Source: Saliniramus fredricksonii (GTDB taxonomy: Bacteria > Pseudomonadota > Alphaproteobacteria > Rhizobiales > Beijerinckiaceae). From it: a stretch of DNA of 64,000 bases. A program made the translations under genes and the position numbers. Under the pieces are notes generated by a model. It had not been told where the DNA came from. It saw nothing but the letters and a program-made list of their open reading frames with translations, and searched no databases. The DNA lies in the NCBI RefSeq assembly GCF_900094735.1, contig NZ_FMBM01000002.1, forward strand, positions 806,001 through 870,000. The letters are read 5' to 3'. This document shows, piece after piece, positions 35,461 to 44,620 of this stretch (position 1 is the first letter of the stretch; each line of letters starts with the position of its first letter).

Positions 35461-36014
35461 TATGCGGGATTTTGGGTGATACGGCCTGATCAGGCGGCGC
35501 GGTTTTCGGTACCGTTTACGGCGACACCGTTGGTGAATCTGACACCTTCGATGACCATTGGCAACTGCTTCGCGCCCTTCAGGCGGCGCCATGTCTTTGC
35601 GGCGGCCTGAACGAGCTTGAAGACCATGAGCTTCGCGGTCTTCTGCGACAATGCTCCCTTGGTCCGCACGGTTCGATGCCTGACGGTGGCGAACACGCTC
35701 TCGATCGGATTGCCGGTGCGCAGGTGATCCCAGTGATCGGCGGGGAAACCGTAGAATGCCAGCAAGGCTTCGCGGTCTTTGGTGAGACAGGTCACGGCCT
35801 TCTCGTATTTGGCGCCGTATTTCTCGGCGAAGGTGTCGATGGCGGTTTCCGCCGCGGCGCGGGTTTCGGCCTGCCAGATCTCGCGCAGATCGGCCTTCAC
35901 CGCCGGCTGCATGGATTTCGGGAACTTGTTCAGGACGTTAGCCGTCTTGTGAACCCATGTATGGATGCCCCCGTTCGTGCAAGAGGTTTCTGCTCGGCTC
36001 AAGCGCGTGATCGG

Positions 36015-36150
36015 GTGCGGTCATGTATCAGGCCTTGAGATGCGGCTCTGAACGGACCGCGGGCCAGTATGGAGATACGCGGATCGAGTGCACATCAACA
36101 GCGCGAGCTCGAGGCTCTTTGGGTTCAAATGCTTTTCTCGATCCCGATCT
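36015..36150 (-). ncRNA. Predicted bridge RNA / seekRNA of the IS1111-type element
   Basis: Read on the transposase strand, an 8-bp perfect stem GGATCGAG / CTCGATCC (arms at 36137-36144 and 36081-36088) encloses a loop with TGAACCCAA, a small hairpin GAGC-CTCGA-GCTC, then GCGCTGTTG. The rejoined target on the plus strand reads TGAACCCAACAGCGC. The first guide equals its left half and the second is complementary to its right half, both including the CA core. Further 3', ATACATG (complement of 36022-36028) is complementary to the left element end plus core, and TCCAT (complement of 36069-36073) equals part of the right end, a possible donor loop. Known IS110/IS1111 guide RNAs have this order. 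RNA ends are not defined. Confidence 0.6.
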
Positions 36151-36227
36151 GACCGATCGTTTGCCCTTACCTTGCTGTCGACTTCCTCACACGCCCAACG
36201 GCCCGGCTGCCTCGGCTGATGTCGTCA

Positions 36228-37253
36228 TCAGACCGCGGCGACCGGACCCCTGAAGTTCTCTCCCCGCGTCGACATCGCCCAGATCCCGCGCGCCATCTTA
36301 TTGGCCAGCGCGATGGCGACGACCATGCGTGGCTTGCGGGCCAGCATGCGTGCGAGCCAACTGCCTTCCGGCGCGCCCTTCCTGACGGCCCAGCGGACCA
36401 CCGACATCGCGCCGATGATCAGGAGACGCCGTATGTCGCGCTGCCCCATCTTGGACGTTCGTCCGAGGATCTGCTTCCCACCGGTCGATCGCTGGACAGG
36501 GACGAGCCCCGTCCAGGCTGCGAAGTCGCGTCCACGCCTGAACGTCTCCATCGGCGGGGCGAAGGTCTGGACCGCCATCGCAGTCAGCGGGCCCACGCCA
36601 GGCATGGTCATCAGTCGTGCGGTGTCTTCTTCCCGCGCCGCTTCGCGCTTCAGCACCTTGTCGAGATCCGCGATCCTGCCGGAGAGCAGTTCGATCTGCT
36701 CGAGATAGAGGCGCCCCAGCTCGATCACGAGCGTCTCGAGACGCGAGCCGGCTGCCTCCAGCGCGTCCGCCAGCACCTTGACATGAGCCGGCCCCTGCGG
36801 CGCTATGAGGCCGTGCTCGGCGAGGTGGCCCCGCAGTGCGTTGATGAGCTGCGTGCGCTGCTTGACGAGGAGGTCCCGCGTCCGGAAAGCCATCGCCTTC
36901 GCCTGCTGCGCCTCGGATTTGACCGCGACGAAGCGCATGGTCGGGCGACCCGCCGCCTCGGCTATCGCCTCTGCGTCGGCCGCGTCGTTCTTCTGCCGCT
37001 TGACGAACGGCTTGACGTAGATCGGCGGGATCAGGCGGACCTCGTGACCGAGCTCGCCGATCGCGCGGCCCCACTCGTGGGCCGTCGCACACGCTTCCAT
37101 AGCAACGATGCAGCGCGGCTGCTTGGCAAAGAAGCCGAGAACCTGCGAGCGACCCAGCTTCTTGCGGAAGCCGACGCTACCGTCCGCTCGCGCGCCGTGC
37201 GCCTGGAAGACCCGCTTTGCGAGGTCAAGGCCGATGATGCTAATGTTGTCCAT
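36228..37253 (-). CDS. IS110-family (IS1111-type) DEDD transposase/recombinase
   Basis: This 341-residue recombinase has the RuvC-like N-terminal domain with the first acidic residue in IGLDLAKRVFQAHG, EACATAHEWGR for the Glu, and KNDAADAEAIAEAA for the last Asp pair, and a C-terminal Tnp domain with TMPGVGPLTAMAVQTF and GLVPVQRSTGGKQILGRTSKMGQRDIRRLLIIGA carrying the catalytic Ser region. Length is normal and the frame is intact. The family moves by RNA-guided recombination through a circular intermediate. Confidence 0.94.
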   Translation of the reverse strand: MDNISIIGLDLAKRVFQAHGARADGSVGFRKKLGRSQVLGFFAKQPRCIVAMEACATAHEWGRAIGELGHEVRLIPPIYVKPFVKRQKNDAADAEAIAEAAGRPTMRFVAVKSEAQQAKAMAFRTRDLLVKQRTQLINALRGHLAEHGLIAPQGPAHVKVLADALEAAGSRLETLVIELGRLYLEQIELLSGRIADLDKVLKREAAREEDTARLMTMPGVGPLTAMAVQTFAPPMETFRRGRDFAAWTGLVPVQRSTGGKQILGRTSKMGQRDIRRLLIIGAMSVVRWAVRKGAPEGSWLARMLARKPRMVVAIALANKMARGIWAMSTRGENFRGPVAAV

Positions 37254-38231
37254 GGATGCTTCCTCCTCTCGTGAATGACCTGCAGATCACCACGTTGGCA
37301 CATTGCGATGCCGTTGGGAGGGGGCATCCAATCCATCAACAGCGCTGATGATGCGTTCCCGGGAAGACCTCGTCGAGGGCCTTCCAGAACCCCATGCCGC
37401 CATCGCCCACGGCGATCTCGGGCGGCACCTTGAGGCCGCGGGCCTTGATGTCGACCAACAGTTCGCGCCAGCTCTGCGCGCTCTCGCGCATGCCGACCTG
37501 GAAGCCGACGAGCTCCTTCTTCCCCTCCGGCGTGGCGCCGAGAATGACCAGTATGCACTCGGCCTGCGGTTCCATGCGGGCCTGCAGATAGACACCGTCG
37601 GCCCAGATATAGACATACCGCCGGGCCGAGAGATCACGGCCCTGCCAGCGATCGTATTCCTGCTGCCAATCGCCCGTCAGACGGGAGATGACACCAGGCG
37701 ACAGGTTCGGTGCATCTACCCCGAGCAACGCTGACAGCGCTTCCTGGAAATCGCCGGTGGAGATCCCGCGCAGATAGAGCACCGGCAGCAGGGCATCGAG
37801 GCTTTTCGACCGCCGGGCCCATTTCGGCAGGATGCTTGAGGTGAAGCGGACCTTCTTCTCCGCGGGCATATCGGTGGCCCGGTCGCGGACTTTCGGGCGG
37901 CGCACGTCGAGCGGACCGATGCCGGTCTGAATGCTGCGCTGTGGCCCATAACCATGCCGGACGATCCGTTGCCGGCCATCCGGCAAAGCCTCCTCGGCAT
38001 ATTGCTCCACAAAGGTATCGGCTTCGGCCCGAAGTGCCGCCGCAAGCATCCTGCGGGCGCCGTCACGGGCAATTTCTGTCAGAGGATCCGCAACAGATCC
38101 GGGCTGGTACAGCGGGGTAATCGTGATATCATCTTTCATAGGCGTATCGTTCCTTTTGGAAGTTCTGGCAGGCTTCAGCACCCGCCACGATACGCCACCT
38201 CCTCAAACTGCGTCACCCAGATTCGCGTATA

Positions 38232-38805
38232 GCTCATCGTCTCGTTCATGAAGACGGTATCGTTGTCCGTATCGAATCCACGAAGGGGAAAGGGAAGCAA
38301 CTTCTGCAGCTCGCTCAGGACCGAACCGAGCAAGTGCCGTTCGCGAAACAGCAACGGCGCACATTCGGTCCAACCGGTGGCGATATCGGTCAGCATGAGG
38401 GTCTGCACGAAATTACCGCTGGCCGAGGGACCGCTGTGCGCCACGAGGTCTGCTTCCGTGAAGCCCGGTTCCGGGTTGTTCCAATCGGAATGCGTGCGAA
38501 TCGGAACACTTTTACGCACAGCCGAGGGAGGTCCATTGCGCCGCCGGCGCCCTCCGGATGCAACAGTGCGAATTGGTGCGAGGAGGCGATCGATTGTCGA
38601 TGCATTGATTGCCATCAGACGACGCCGGACCTCATCGTCGAGCGCAAGGTGGCCATGACGTTCCATCGCCGGAACCAGCAAGGGGATAAGAGGCTTCAGG
38701 CGTTTGCCGCAGATCCGATCCGACGCCTCCCACAATACGATGAGTGCTTCGCGGGTGGCCTCGTCATAGATGCGCCGTCCAGGGCGCGGTTTGGAGCGAT
38801 CGGTA
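38232..38805 (-). pseudogene. Fragment of a DDE (rve-type) transposase
   Basis: The fragment encodes the middle of an integrase-core transposase: GRRIYDEATREALIVLWEAS, the first catalytic Asp in GFTEADLVAHSG, then QTLMLTDIATGWTECAPLL and the second Asp in FDTDNDTVFMNET. The C-terminal part with the catalytic Glu is cut off by the interrupted IS256-type element, and the N-terminus is cut by the second IS256-type element. Family placement (IS481/ISNCY-like) is tentative. It shows that both IS256-type elements inserted into, or deleted parts of, an older element. Confidence 0.75.
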
Positions 38806-40175
38806 GCGTCCAAGGAGCTGGTGTAATTTCAGTGCCGTCAACGGTGTGATCCTGGGTGGCCATCGAGGTGTATGGTCGAGGTGGAGTTTGCTGACTTCAA
38901 CCCCGGACCACATGGAGACCCCGATGACCAAGACGAACATGGACCTGTCCGAACTTCTGGCCAAGCACGATCAGGGAGACTTTCTGCGCAGCGTTGCCGA
39001 GGCCGTCCTGCAGCTGATCATGGAGGCGGATGTCGAAGGCCTGATCGGCGCTGGCAAGCACGAGCGCAGCGGCGAACGCACGACGTGGCGTAACGGGTAT
39101 CGAGAGCGCGCTCTCGATACCCGTCTGGGCACGCTGAACCTGCGGGTTCCCAAGCTGCGTCAAGGCAGTTACTTCCCGGGCTTTCTCGAAGCGCGCAAGA
39201 CCTCGGAACAGGCGCTGGTGGCCGTCATCCAGGAGGCGTGGATCAGTGGTGTCTCGACCCGTCGCGTCGATGAGCTGGTGCAGGCCATGGGGCTGAGCGG
39301 CATTTCGAAGAGCACGGTGTCGAAGCTGTGCAAGGACATCGACGAACGTGTCGGCGAGTTCCTGAACCGCCCGCTCACCGGCGAATGGCCCTATCTCTGG
39401 CTCGACGCCACCTATCTGAAGGTGCGCCAGGGCGGACGGATCGTACCAGTCGCCGCAATAATCGCCGTGGCCGCCAACACCGAGGGACGCCGTGAGATCA
39501 TCGGCCTCGGTATCGGCCCGTCCGAGGCCGAGACATTCTGGACCGAGTTCCTTCGATCCCTGCGCGTTCGCGGCCTGGGGGGCGTCAGACTGGTCATCAG
39601 CGACGCGCATACAGGCCTCAAAGCCGCCATCGCCCGGGTCTTCGAAGCAACCTGGCAACGCTGTCGCGTCCACTGGATGCGCAACGCCCTGGCCCATGTC
39701 TCGCGTGGTCAGCATACTGTCGTCGCCGCTGCCATCCGACAGGCCTTCGATCAACCCGACCGCACCCATGCCGGCGAAACCTGGCGCAAGGTCGCAGAGC
39801 AACTGCGCCCGCGCTGGCCAAAACTGGCCGATCTCATGGATGCCAGCGAGCACGACGTGCTGGCCTACATGTCATTCCCGCGCCAGCATCGCACCAAACT
39901 GCACAGCACGAACCCAATTGAACGTCTGAACAAGGAGGTCAAGCGACGCGCCGACGTCGTCGGGATCTTCCCCAATGAAGCATCCATCATGCGTTTGATC
40001 GGCGCCGTGCTCTTCGAGCAGAATGACGAATGGCAGACATCAAGCCGCTACATGATGGTCGAGGCATTCGCACAGATCGACAAGGAGGAGATCGATCCCA
40101 TCCTCAGCATAACCACAAAAGCCGCCTGATCATGACCTCAGGCCATCCAGAAAATTACACCAGCTTGACGGACGC
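38806..40175. mobile_element. IS256-family insertion sequence, second copy type, intact
   Basis: Imperfect terminal inverted repeats share GCGTCC, then after 3 bases an AGCTGGTGTAATTT block, at both ends (38806-38829 and, inverted, 40152-40175). The size of about 1.37 kb is normal for IS256. It carries a full-length transposase that is clearly different from the interrupted IS256-type one next to it. A direct target duplication could not be found, so the exact borders are approximate. Confidence 0.8.
38924..40129 (+). CDS. IS256-family (mutator-type) transposase
   Basis: This 401-residue transposase has the N-terminal zone ERTTWRNGYRERALDTRLG, the first catalytic Asp in WPYLWLDATYLKVRQGG, the second in RLVISDAHTGLKAAIARV followed by WQRCRVHWMRNALAHV, and the Glu in STNPIERLNKEVKRRADVVG. 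The ATG with GGAG eight bases upstream is chosen over earlier in-frame starts. The frame is intact and the element may be mobile. Confidence 0.94.
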   Translation: MTKTNMDLSELLAKHDQGDFLRSVAEAVLQLIMEADVEGLIGAGKHERSGERTTWRNGYRERALDTRLGTLNLRVPKLRQGSYFPGFLEARKTSEQALVAVIQEAWISGVSTRRVDELVQAMGLSGISKSTVSKLCKDIDERVGEFLNRPLTGEWPYLWLDATYLKVRQGGRIVPVAAIIAVAANTEGRREIIGLGIGPSEAETFWTEFLRSLRVRGLGGVRLVISDAHTGLKAAIARVFEATWQRCRVHWMRNALAHVSRGQHTVVAAAIRQAFDQPDRTHAGETWRKVAEQLRPRWPKLADLMDASEHDVLAYMSFPRQHRTKLHSTNPIERLNKEVKRRADVVGIFPNEASIMRLIGAVLFEQNDEWQTSSRYMMVEAFAQIDKEEIDPILSITTKAA

Positions 40176-40330
40176 GACCCTCTTTCGGCTTTGAACGGGC
40201 TACGGTTGTCGCATTCAGTCTCATTATTTCTCACCCTGTCCCATGCGTTTAAGGCACTCAATGCGGACTCGCTTGAGCGGGAACGTCATGATTTTGGGTG
40301 ATATGCCAATGGCTTCCGATTTTTGGCCTT

Positions 40331-40417
40331 CCTCCCCAGCGGGGAGGGAATAAGGCTGGGGAGAAGCGTTGATGAAGATGATCAGCGTCGATGAGCCCGG
40401 AAGCCGGATTCTCCCCA
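40331..40417. repeat. Intergenic palindromic repeat cluster
   Basis: A hairpin CCTCCCC-AGC-GGGGAGG is followed by a wider inverted repeat TGGGGAGAA (40357-40365) / TTCTCCCCA (40409-40417). The whole 400-bp stretch between the IS256-type element and the hemolysin III gene contains no supported gene. The motif has the look of a dispersed intergenic repeat, but other copies would have to be found outside the window. Confidence 0.45.
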
Positions 40418-40564
40418 CCCTTGATCCCGTCCCTCAGGAGAGGGAAAGTGCGCGCCATGAAGTGCGCGTGAGAACGCCTGATCGGCGGGCCTTTTCGCCA
40501 CACGCATGACACAAGGCTGCGTGATAGCAGGGATTGTACGCGCAAGCCTGCAAGGGGCCGTAAC

Positions 40565-41242
40565 ATGCGATCTGCCTTCACGCCGCCGGCGAGCGTCAGA
40601 TGGACCCATGACCGGGCCGAACTCTGGGCCGACGGGGCGGTGCATGTGGCGGGGCTCGTCGCCGCGCTGATCGGCGTCGCTTTTCTGATGAGTGTCGCCG
40701 CCCCGGGAGCGGAAACGGCGCTTGCCATCGCGCTGGGTATCTATGCAGCCGGCCTCGTCGCCGTGAAGGCGATTTCCGCGCTCTACAACATGTGGCCCGC
40801 CTCGCGCGTGAAATGGGTGCTGCGCCGCTTCGACCACGCGGCGATCTACCTCCTGATCGCAGGCACTTACACGCCTTTTCTGGTCCTGCTCGACGACCGC
40901 GGCAGCGCGACGATCCTGCTGGCGGTGATCTGGCTGATCGCAGTGATCGGCGGCGCCCTGAAGATCGGATTGCCCGGGCGCTTCGACCGGTTGTCGATCA
41001 TTCTCTATCTCGGGCTGGGCTGGAGCGGCCTGGCGGCGGGGGGCGTCGTCTACCAATCGCTTTCTGCGACGACACTGACGCTGATTGCGGCCGGCGGCAT
41101 CGTCTATTCCACCGGCGTGATATTCCATCTGTGGAAGGGATTGCGCTTTCACAACGCCATCTGGCACGTCTTCGTGTTGGCCGGCAGTGCGCTGTTCTAT
41201 GCGGCGATCTGGGATGCCACGCTGGCGCGTGCCGCAGCCTGA
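40565..41242 (+). CDS. Hemolysin III family (PAQR-type) membrane protein
   Basis: This 225-residue protein has seven predicted helices and PAQR/HlyIII hallmarks: SALYNMWP, the conserved DHAAIYLLIAGTYTPF, and the zinc-ligand His residues in VIFHLWKGLRFHNAIWHVFVLAG. Bacterial homologues sit in the inner membrane; their role is unsettled (membrane stress, putative hydrolase) and true haemolysis is doubtful. It is convergent with mutM, only 8 bp away. Confidence 0.92.
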   Translation: MRSAFTPPASVRWTHDRAELWADGAVHVAGLVAALIGVAFLMSVAAPGAETALAIALGIYAAGLVAVKAISALYNMWPASRVKWVLRRFDHAAIYLLIAGTYTPFLVLLDDRGSATILLAVIWLIAVIGGALKIGLPGRFDRLSIILYLGLGWSGLAAGGVVYQSLSATTLTLIAAGGIVYSTGVIFHLWKGLRFHNAIWHVFVLAGSALFYAAIWDATLARAAA

Positions 41243-41250
41243 GGGCCTGC

Positions 41251-42135
41251 TCAGCGCTTCTGGCAGAGCGGGCAGTAGAAGGTCGAGCGGCCCGATTGCA
41301 CGATACGCGTCACCGTACCGCCGCAGCCCGACGTGACGCAGGGCTTGCCCTCGCGGTCATAGACACGGAAAGCGTGCTGGAAATAGCCGAGCGTGCCATC
41401 GGTATGGGCGAAGTCACGCAGGGTCGAGCCGCCGGCAGCAACAGCCTCGGTGAGAACGTCGCGGATCGTTTCCGCGAGCCGATGCGCCGAAGCGCGCGGG
41501 CGCCCGGTCTTCGTGGCGATGCTGCCGGCCGGCGCTTCCGGGTGGAGGCGGGCGCGAAACAAAGCCTCGCAGACATAGATATTGCCCAGCCCCGCGATCA
41601 GCCGCTGGTCGAGCAAGGCCGCCTTGAGCGGGGCGAACTTGCCGGCAAACAGTTTCGCGATCATAGCGCCCGAGAGCGTATTGCCGAGCGGCTCCAGCCC
41701 CAGACCCTTGAAATGCCTGCATTCCGCGAGGCCGTCGAGCGGGACGAGATCCATATAGCCGAAGCGGCGCACATCGTTATAGGTGACGCGGGCATCGCCT
41801 TCGAGCGAGAAGATCACATGGTCGTGGATCGCTCCGGCGCCCGGCTCGCGGTGGAACGCGCCGGGGGCGACCAGGGCCTCCGGCGTCTCGATCAGGAAGC
41901 GACCCGTCATGCCCAGATGCATGATCAGCGCCTCGCCTGTGGAGAGCCGCGCCACCAGATATTTCGCCCGGCGCTCCAGCGAATCGATCCGCGCGCCGGT
42001 GAGCCGCGCGGCGAAGCGGGCAGGGAAGGGGAAACGCAGATCGGGCCGGTTCACCCGCATCTGCGTGATCCGCCGCCCTTCCATGGCAGGCTGAAGCCCC
42101 CGCCGGACCGTTTCGACTTCAGGCAGTTCCGGCAT
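41251..42135 (-). CDS. mutM: Bifunctional DNA-formamidopyrimidine glycosylase/AP lyase
   Basis: This enzyme excises 8-oxoguanine and ring-opened purines and cuts the abasic site. The mature N-terminus [13 protein letters not shown] provides Pro2 and Glu3, the catalytic residues. The Lys in [10 protein letters not shown], the helix-two-turn-helix region [17 protein letters not shown], and the C-terminal zinc finger ([10 protein letters not shown] then FYCPLCQKR) are all present. The open frame extends far upstream, but this ATG must be the start because Pro2 is catalytic. At 294 residues the length is normal. It is divergent from ubiE. Confidence 0.96.
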   Translation of the reverse strand: MPELPEVETVRRGLQPAMEGRRITQMRVNRPDLRFPFPARFAARLTGARIDSLERRAKYLVARLSTGEALIMHLGMTGRFLIETPEALVAPGAFHREPGAGAIHDHVIFSLEGDARVTYNDVRRFGYMDLVPLDGLAECRHFKGLGLEPLGNTLSGAMIAKLFAGKFAPLKAALLDQRLIAGLGNIYVCEALFRARLHPEAPAGSIATKTGRPRASAHRLAETIRDVLTEAVAAGGSTLRDFAHTDGTLGYFQHAFRVYDREGKPCVTSGCGGTVTRIVQSGRSTFYCPLCQKR

Positions 42136-42234
42136 TGATCCTTGCCCCGTGACGAATTTCCTCGCCGCCTTACATAGCCAGAGGCGCGTGGTTTCGCTAT
42201 CAGATACGCGTGAGTTTGAAGATCGGGCGGGCGC

Positions 42235-42984
42235 ATGAGCAACGACACCACGCATTTCGGCTATCAGGATATTCCGCTGGAGGAAAAGCAGGGGCGCGTC
42301 GATGACGTTTTCCGCTCGGTGGCGCGGCGCTACGACATCATGAATGACCTGATGAGCGCGGGGCTGCACCGGCCCTGGAAGGACGCCATGGCGACCGCGC
42401 TCTCGCCCTCGCGCACGCGGCCCTTCAAGCATCTCGACGTGGCCGGCGGGACCGGCGACATCGCCTTCCGCATCCTCGATCGGGGCGGCGCGCAAACGCA
42501 TGTCACGGTGCTCGACATCAATGGCGACATGCTGGATGTGGGGCGCGAGCGCGTGCCGGCGCGGCATGCGGGGCAGGTCGATTTCGTCGAGGCCAATGCC
42601 GAGGATCTGCCGTTCGAGGATAAGAGCTTTGACGGCTACACCATCGCCTTCGGCATCCGCAACGTGCCGCGCATGGAGCGCGCGCTGTCCGAGGCGTTCC
42701 GCGTTCTCAGGCCCGGTGGGCGGTTCCTCTGCCTCGAATTCTCGAAGGTGGACATGCCCGGTCTCGACAAGGTCTATGACCTCTATTCCTTCAATGTCAT
42801 TCCCCAGATGGGAAAGATGGTGACGGGCGATGCCGAGAGCTACCGCTATCTCGTCGAATCGATCCGCCGTTTCCCGTCGCCCGGGCTTTTTGCCCAGATG
42901 ATCGAGGAGGCCGGCTTCAGGCGCGTCACCTGGAAGGCGATGACCGGCGGCATCGTGTGTCTGCATTCCGGCTGGAAGATCTGA
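42235..42984 (+). CDS. ubiE: Ubiquinone/menaquinone C-methyltransferase
   Basis: This 249-residue SAM-dependent enzyme C-methylates the ring during ubiquinone (and, where made, menaquinone) synthesis. UbiE signatures are [18 protein letters not shown], the SAM motif [16 protein letters not shown], and [23 protein letters not shown] UbiB gene follows one base after the stop, as usual in alphaproteobacteria. The start ATG follows the mutM divergent region, where the promoter for both genes must lie in about 100 bp. Confidence 0.97.
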   Translation: MSNDTTHFGYQDIPLEEKQGRVDDVFRSVARRYDIMNDLMSAGLHRPWKDAMATALSPSRTRPFKHLDVAGGTGDIAFRILDRGGAQTHVTVLDINGDMLDVGRERVPARHAGQVDFVEANAEDLPFEDKSFDGYTIAFGIRNVPRMERALSEAFRVLRPGGRFLCLEFSKVDMPGLDKVYDLYSFNVIPQMGKMVTGDAESYRYLVESIRRFPSPGLFAQMIEEAGFRRVTWKAMTGGIVCLHSGWKI

Positions 42985-42985
42985 C

Positions 42986-44557
42986 GTGTTCGGTGCGCTG
43001 GTTCATATCGCCCGCAATATCCGGGCCGGCTATGTGCTCGCCCGCGAGGGCGTGTTTTCGCGGGTTGATCCGCATCCACTGCCGCCGATGGCGCAACTCG
43101 GGCTGAAAATCGCCCGAATGTTCGAGCGAAGCGGTGCGGAAAACGACCCGGCGCGCATGGCCAAGGCCATGGCGCGGCTCGGGCCCTCCTATGTGAAATT
43201 CGGCCAGTTCCTTGCCACGCGCCCGGATATCGTCGGCTTTGCCGCTGCGCGCGATCTCGAGGCCTTGCAGGACCGTATGGAAGCGTTCCCGCAGGAGCTT
43301 GCGGAAGCAACGCTCACCGAGACGCTCGGGCGTCCGATCAGCGCGGTCTTTGCCGAATTCGGCCCGCCCGTCGCGGCAGCCTCGATCGCCCAGGTGCACA
43401 AGGCGTTGTTGAAGACGCGACAGGGTGACAAGCCCGTGGCCGTGAAGATCGTACGGCCCGGCATACGCGGACGCTTCGCCCGCGATCTCCAGGCAATGCG
43501 CTTCGCCGCCCGTCTCGCCGAGGCGATCTCGCCGGAGGCACGCCGGCTGCGAATGCGCGAGGTCGTGGAGACGCTCGCACGTTCCGTCACCATCGAGATG
43601 GATCTGCGCCTCGAGGCCGCCGCGCTCTCCGAACTCGCGGAGAATACCGAGAAGGACGAGGAATTCCGCGTTCCGGTTCCCGAATGGGATTACACCGACC
43701 GCGATGTGCTCACGATGGAGTGGATCGACGGCATCAAGCTGAACAAGCTGGAGGCGATCGACGCGGCCGGGCATGATCGCGAAGTGCTGTCGCGCGTCGT
43801 GCTGCAGAGCTTCCTCCGCCAGGCCATTCGCGACGGGTTTTTCCATGCCGACATGCATCCGGGCAATCTCTTCGTGGATGGGCAGGGCAAGCTCGTCGCC
43901 ATCGATGCGGGCATCATGGGGCGGATCGGATTTCGCGAGCAGCGCTTCCTCGCCGAGATCCTGCTCGGCTTCATCCGGCGCGATTACCTGCGTGTGGCGC
44001 AGGTGCATTTCGAGGCAGGATATGTGCCCAGGCATCATTCGGTGCTCGATTTCGCCCAGGCGATCCGCGCCATCGGCGAGCCGATCCACAACCGCCGCGC
44101 CGATCAGATCTCGATGGCGCGCGTGCTCGGGCTGCTGTTCGAGATCACCGCGATCTTCGACATGGAGACGCGCACCGAGCTCGTGATGCTGCAAAAGACC
44201 ATGGTCGTGGTCGAGGGCGTGTGCCGCCATCTCGACCCGCATCTCGATATCTGGAAGGTCTCCGACCCGGTGGTGCGCGAATGGATCGAGCGCAATCTCG
44301 GCCCCGTCGGCAAGATCGAGGATGCGGGCCGTGGTCTCTCCACGCTCGCCGGTGTCGCCGCGCGCGCCCCGGAAATGGCGCTTCGCGCCGAGCGGCTTCT
44401 CACCCAGCTCGAACGCGAAACGGAAAATGGCCTCAGCCTCGCCCCGCGTTCGATCGAGCGCGCCGGCGAAGCTGGCGCATGGCGTTCGCGCTTGCTCGTG
44501 GGTGCGCTATGGGTCATCGCCATCGCGCTGGTGGTGGGGGTGGTGAATGGCGGGTGA
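42986..44557 (+). CDS. ubiB: UbiB/ABC1 atypical kinase-ATPase for ubiquinone biosynthesis
   Basis: This 523-residue protein has the family features: the KxGQ motif ([15 protein letters not shown]), the Ala-rich nucleotide loop ([12 protein letters not shown]), the catalytic Lys (VAVKIVRPG), [13 protein letters not shown] with the catalytic Asp, and the metal-binding [11 protein letters not shown]. Two C-terminal hydrophobic helices (last: [18 protein letters not shown]) anchor it to the inner membrane, where it supports the ubiquinone complex. It starts with GTG one base after ubiE, so the two are co-translated. Confidence 0.95.
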   Translation: MFGALVHIARNIRAGYVLAREGVFSRVDPHPLPPMAQLGLKIARMFERSGAENDPARMAKAMARLGPSYVKFGQFLATRPDIVGFAAARDLEALQDRMEAFPQELAEATLTETLGRPISAVFAEFGPPVAAASIAQVHKALLKTRQGDKPVAVKIVRPGIRGRFARDLQAMRFAARLAEAISPEARRLRMREVVETLARSVTIEMDLRLEAAALSELAENTEKDEEFRVPVPEWDYTDRDVLTMEWIDGIKLNKLEAIDAAGHDREVLSRVVLQSFLRQAIRDGFFHADMHPGNLFVDGQGKLVAIDAGIMGRIGFREQRFLAEILLGFIRRDYLRVAQVHFEAGYVPRHHSVLDFAQAIRAIGEPIHNRRADQISMARVLGLLFEITAIFDMETRTELVMLQKTMVVVEGVCRHLDPHLDIWKVSDPVVREWIERNLGPVGKIEDAGRGLSTLAGVAARAPEMALRAERLLTQLERETENGLSLAPRSIERAGEAGAWRSRLLVGALWVIAIALVVGVVNGG

Positions 44558-44620
44558 GGATTGTGTTAAGGCGTGATCCGCCATCATCGGGCGCGATTCG
44601 GGGGTGAGGGAAGCGACGCG

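Larger units (their letters stand above)
35958..37338. mobile_element. IS1111-type (IS110 family) insertion sequence
   Basis: The element carries an IS110-family transposase and subterminal inverted repeats (ATGGATGCCCCC at the left, GGGGGCATCCAA at the right), placed 3 bases from one end and 7 from the other as in the IS1111 group. No long target duplication is present; a CA dinucleotide occurs at both junctions and is the probable crossover core, so each end is uncertain by 2 bp. The longer non-coding part (about 270 bp) lies downstream of the transposase gene, again the IS1111 layout, where a guide RNA is expected. It disrupts an IS256-type transposase gene. Confidence 0.87.
35490..38139 (-). 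pseudogene. IS256-family transposase, interrupted
   Basis: The N-terminal part (37337-38139) begins MKDDITITPLYQPG and runs to VFPGTHHQRC, and the C-terminal part (35490-35957) resumes at WVHKTANVLNKFPKSMQ and ends after GVRFTNGVAV. Together they make one mutator-type transposase of about 420 residues, including DGVYLQAR and IAVGDGGMGFW for the two Asp and NPIESVFATVRHRT for the Glu region. The gap holds a complete IS1111-type element inserted between the Cys and Trp codons of the conserved RCWVHK motif. The gene is therefore inactive unless the insert is precisely excised. Confidence 0.9.
35461..38231. mobile_element. IS256-family insertion sequence, split by an IS1111-type element
   Basis: Outer ends are imperfect inverted repeats, TATGCGGGATTTTGGGTGA on the left and, read inward on the other strand, TATACGCGAATCTGGGTGA on the right. 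Without the nested element the length would be about 1.39 kb, normal for IS256. The left end abuts the integrase fragment and the right end abuts a transposase fragment of another family. No direct duplication joins the two flanks, so deletion or recombination after insertion is likely. Confidence 0.8.
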
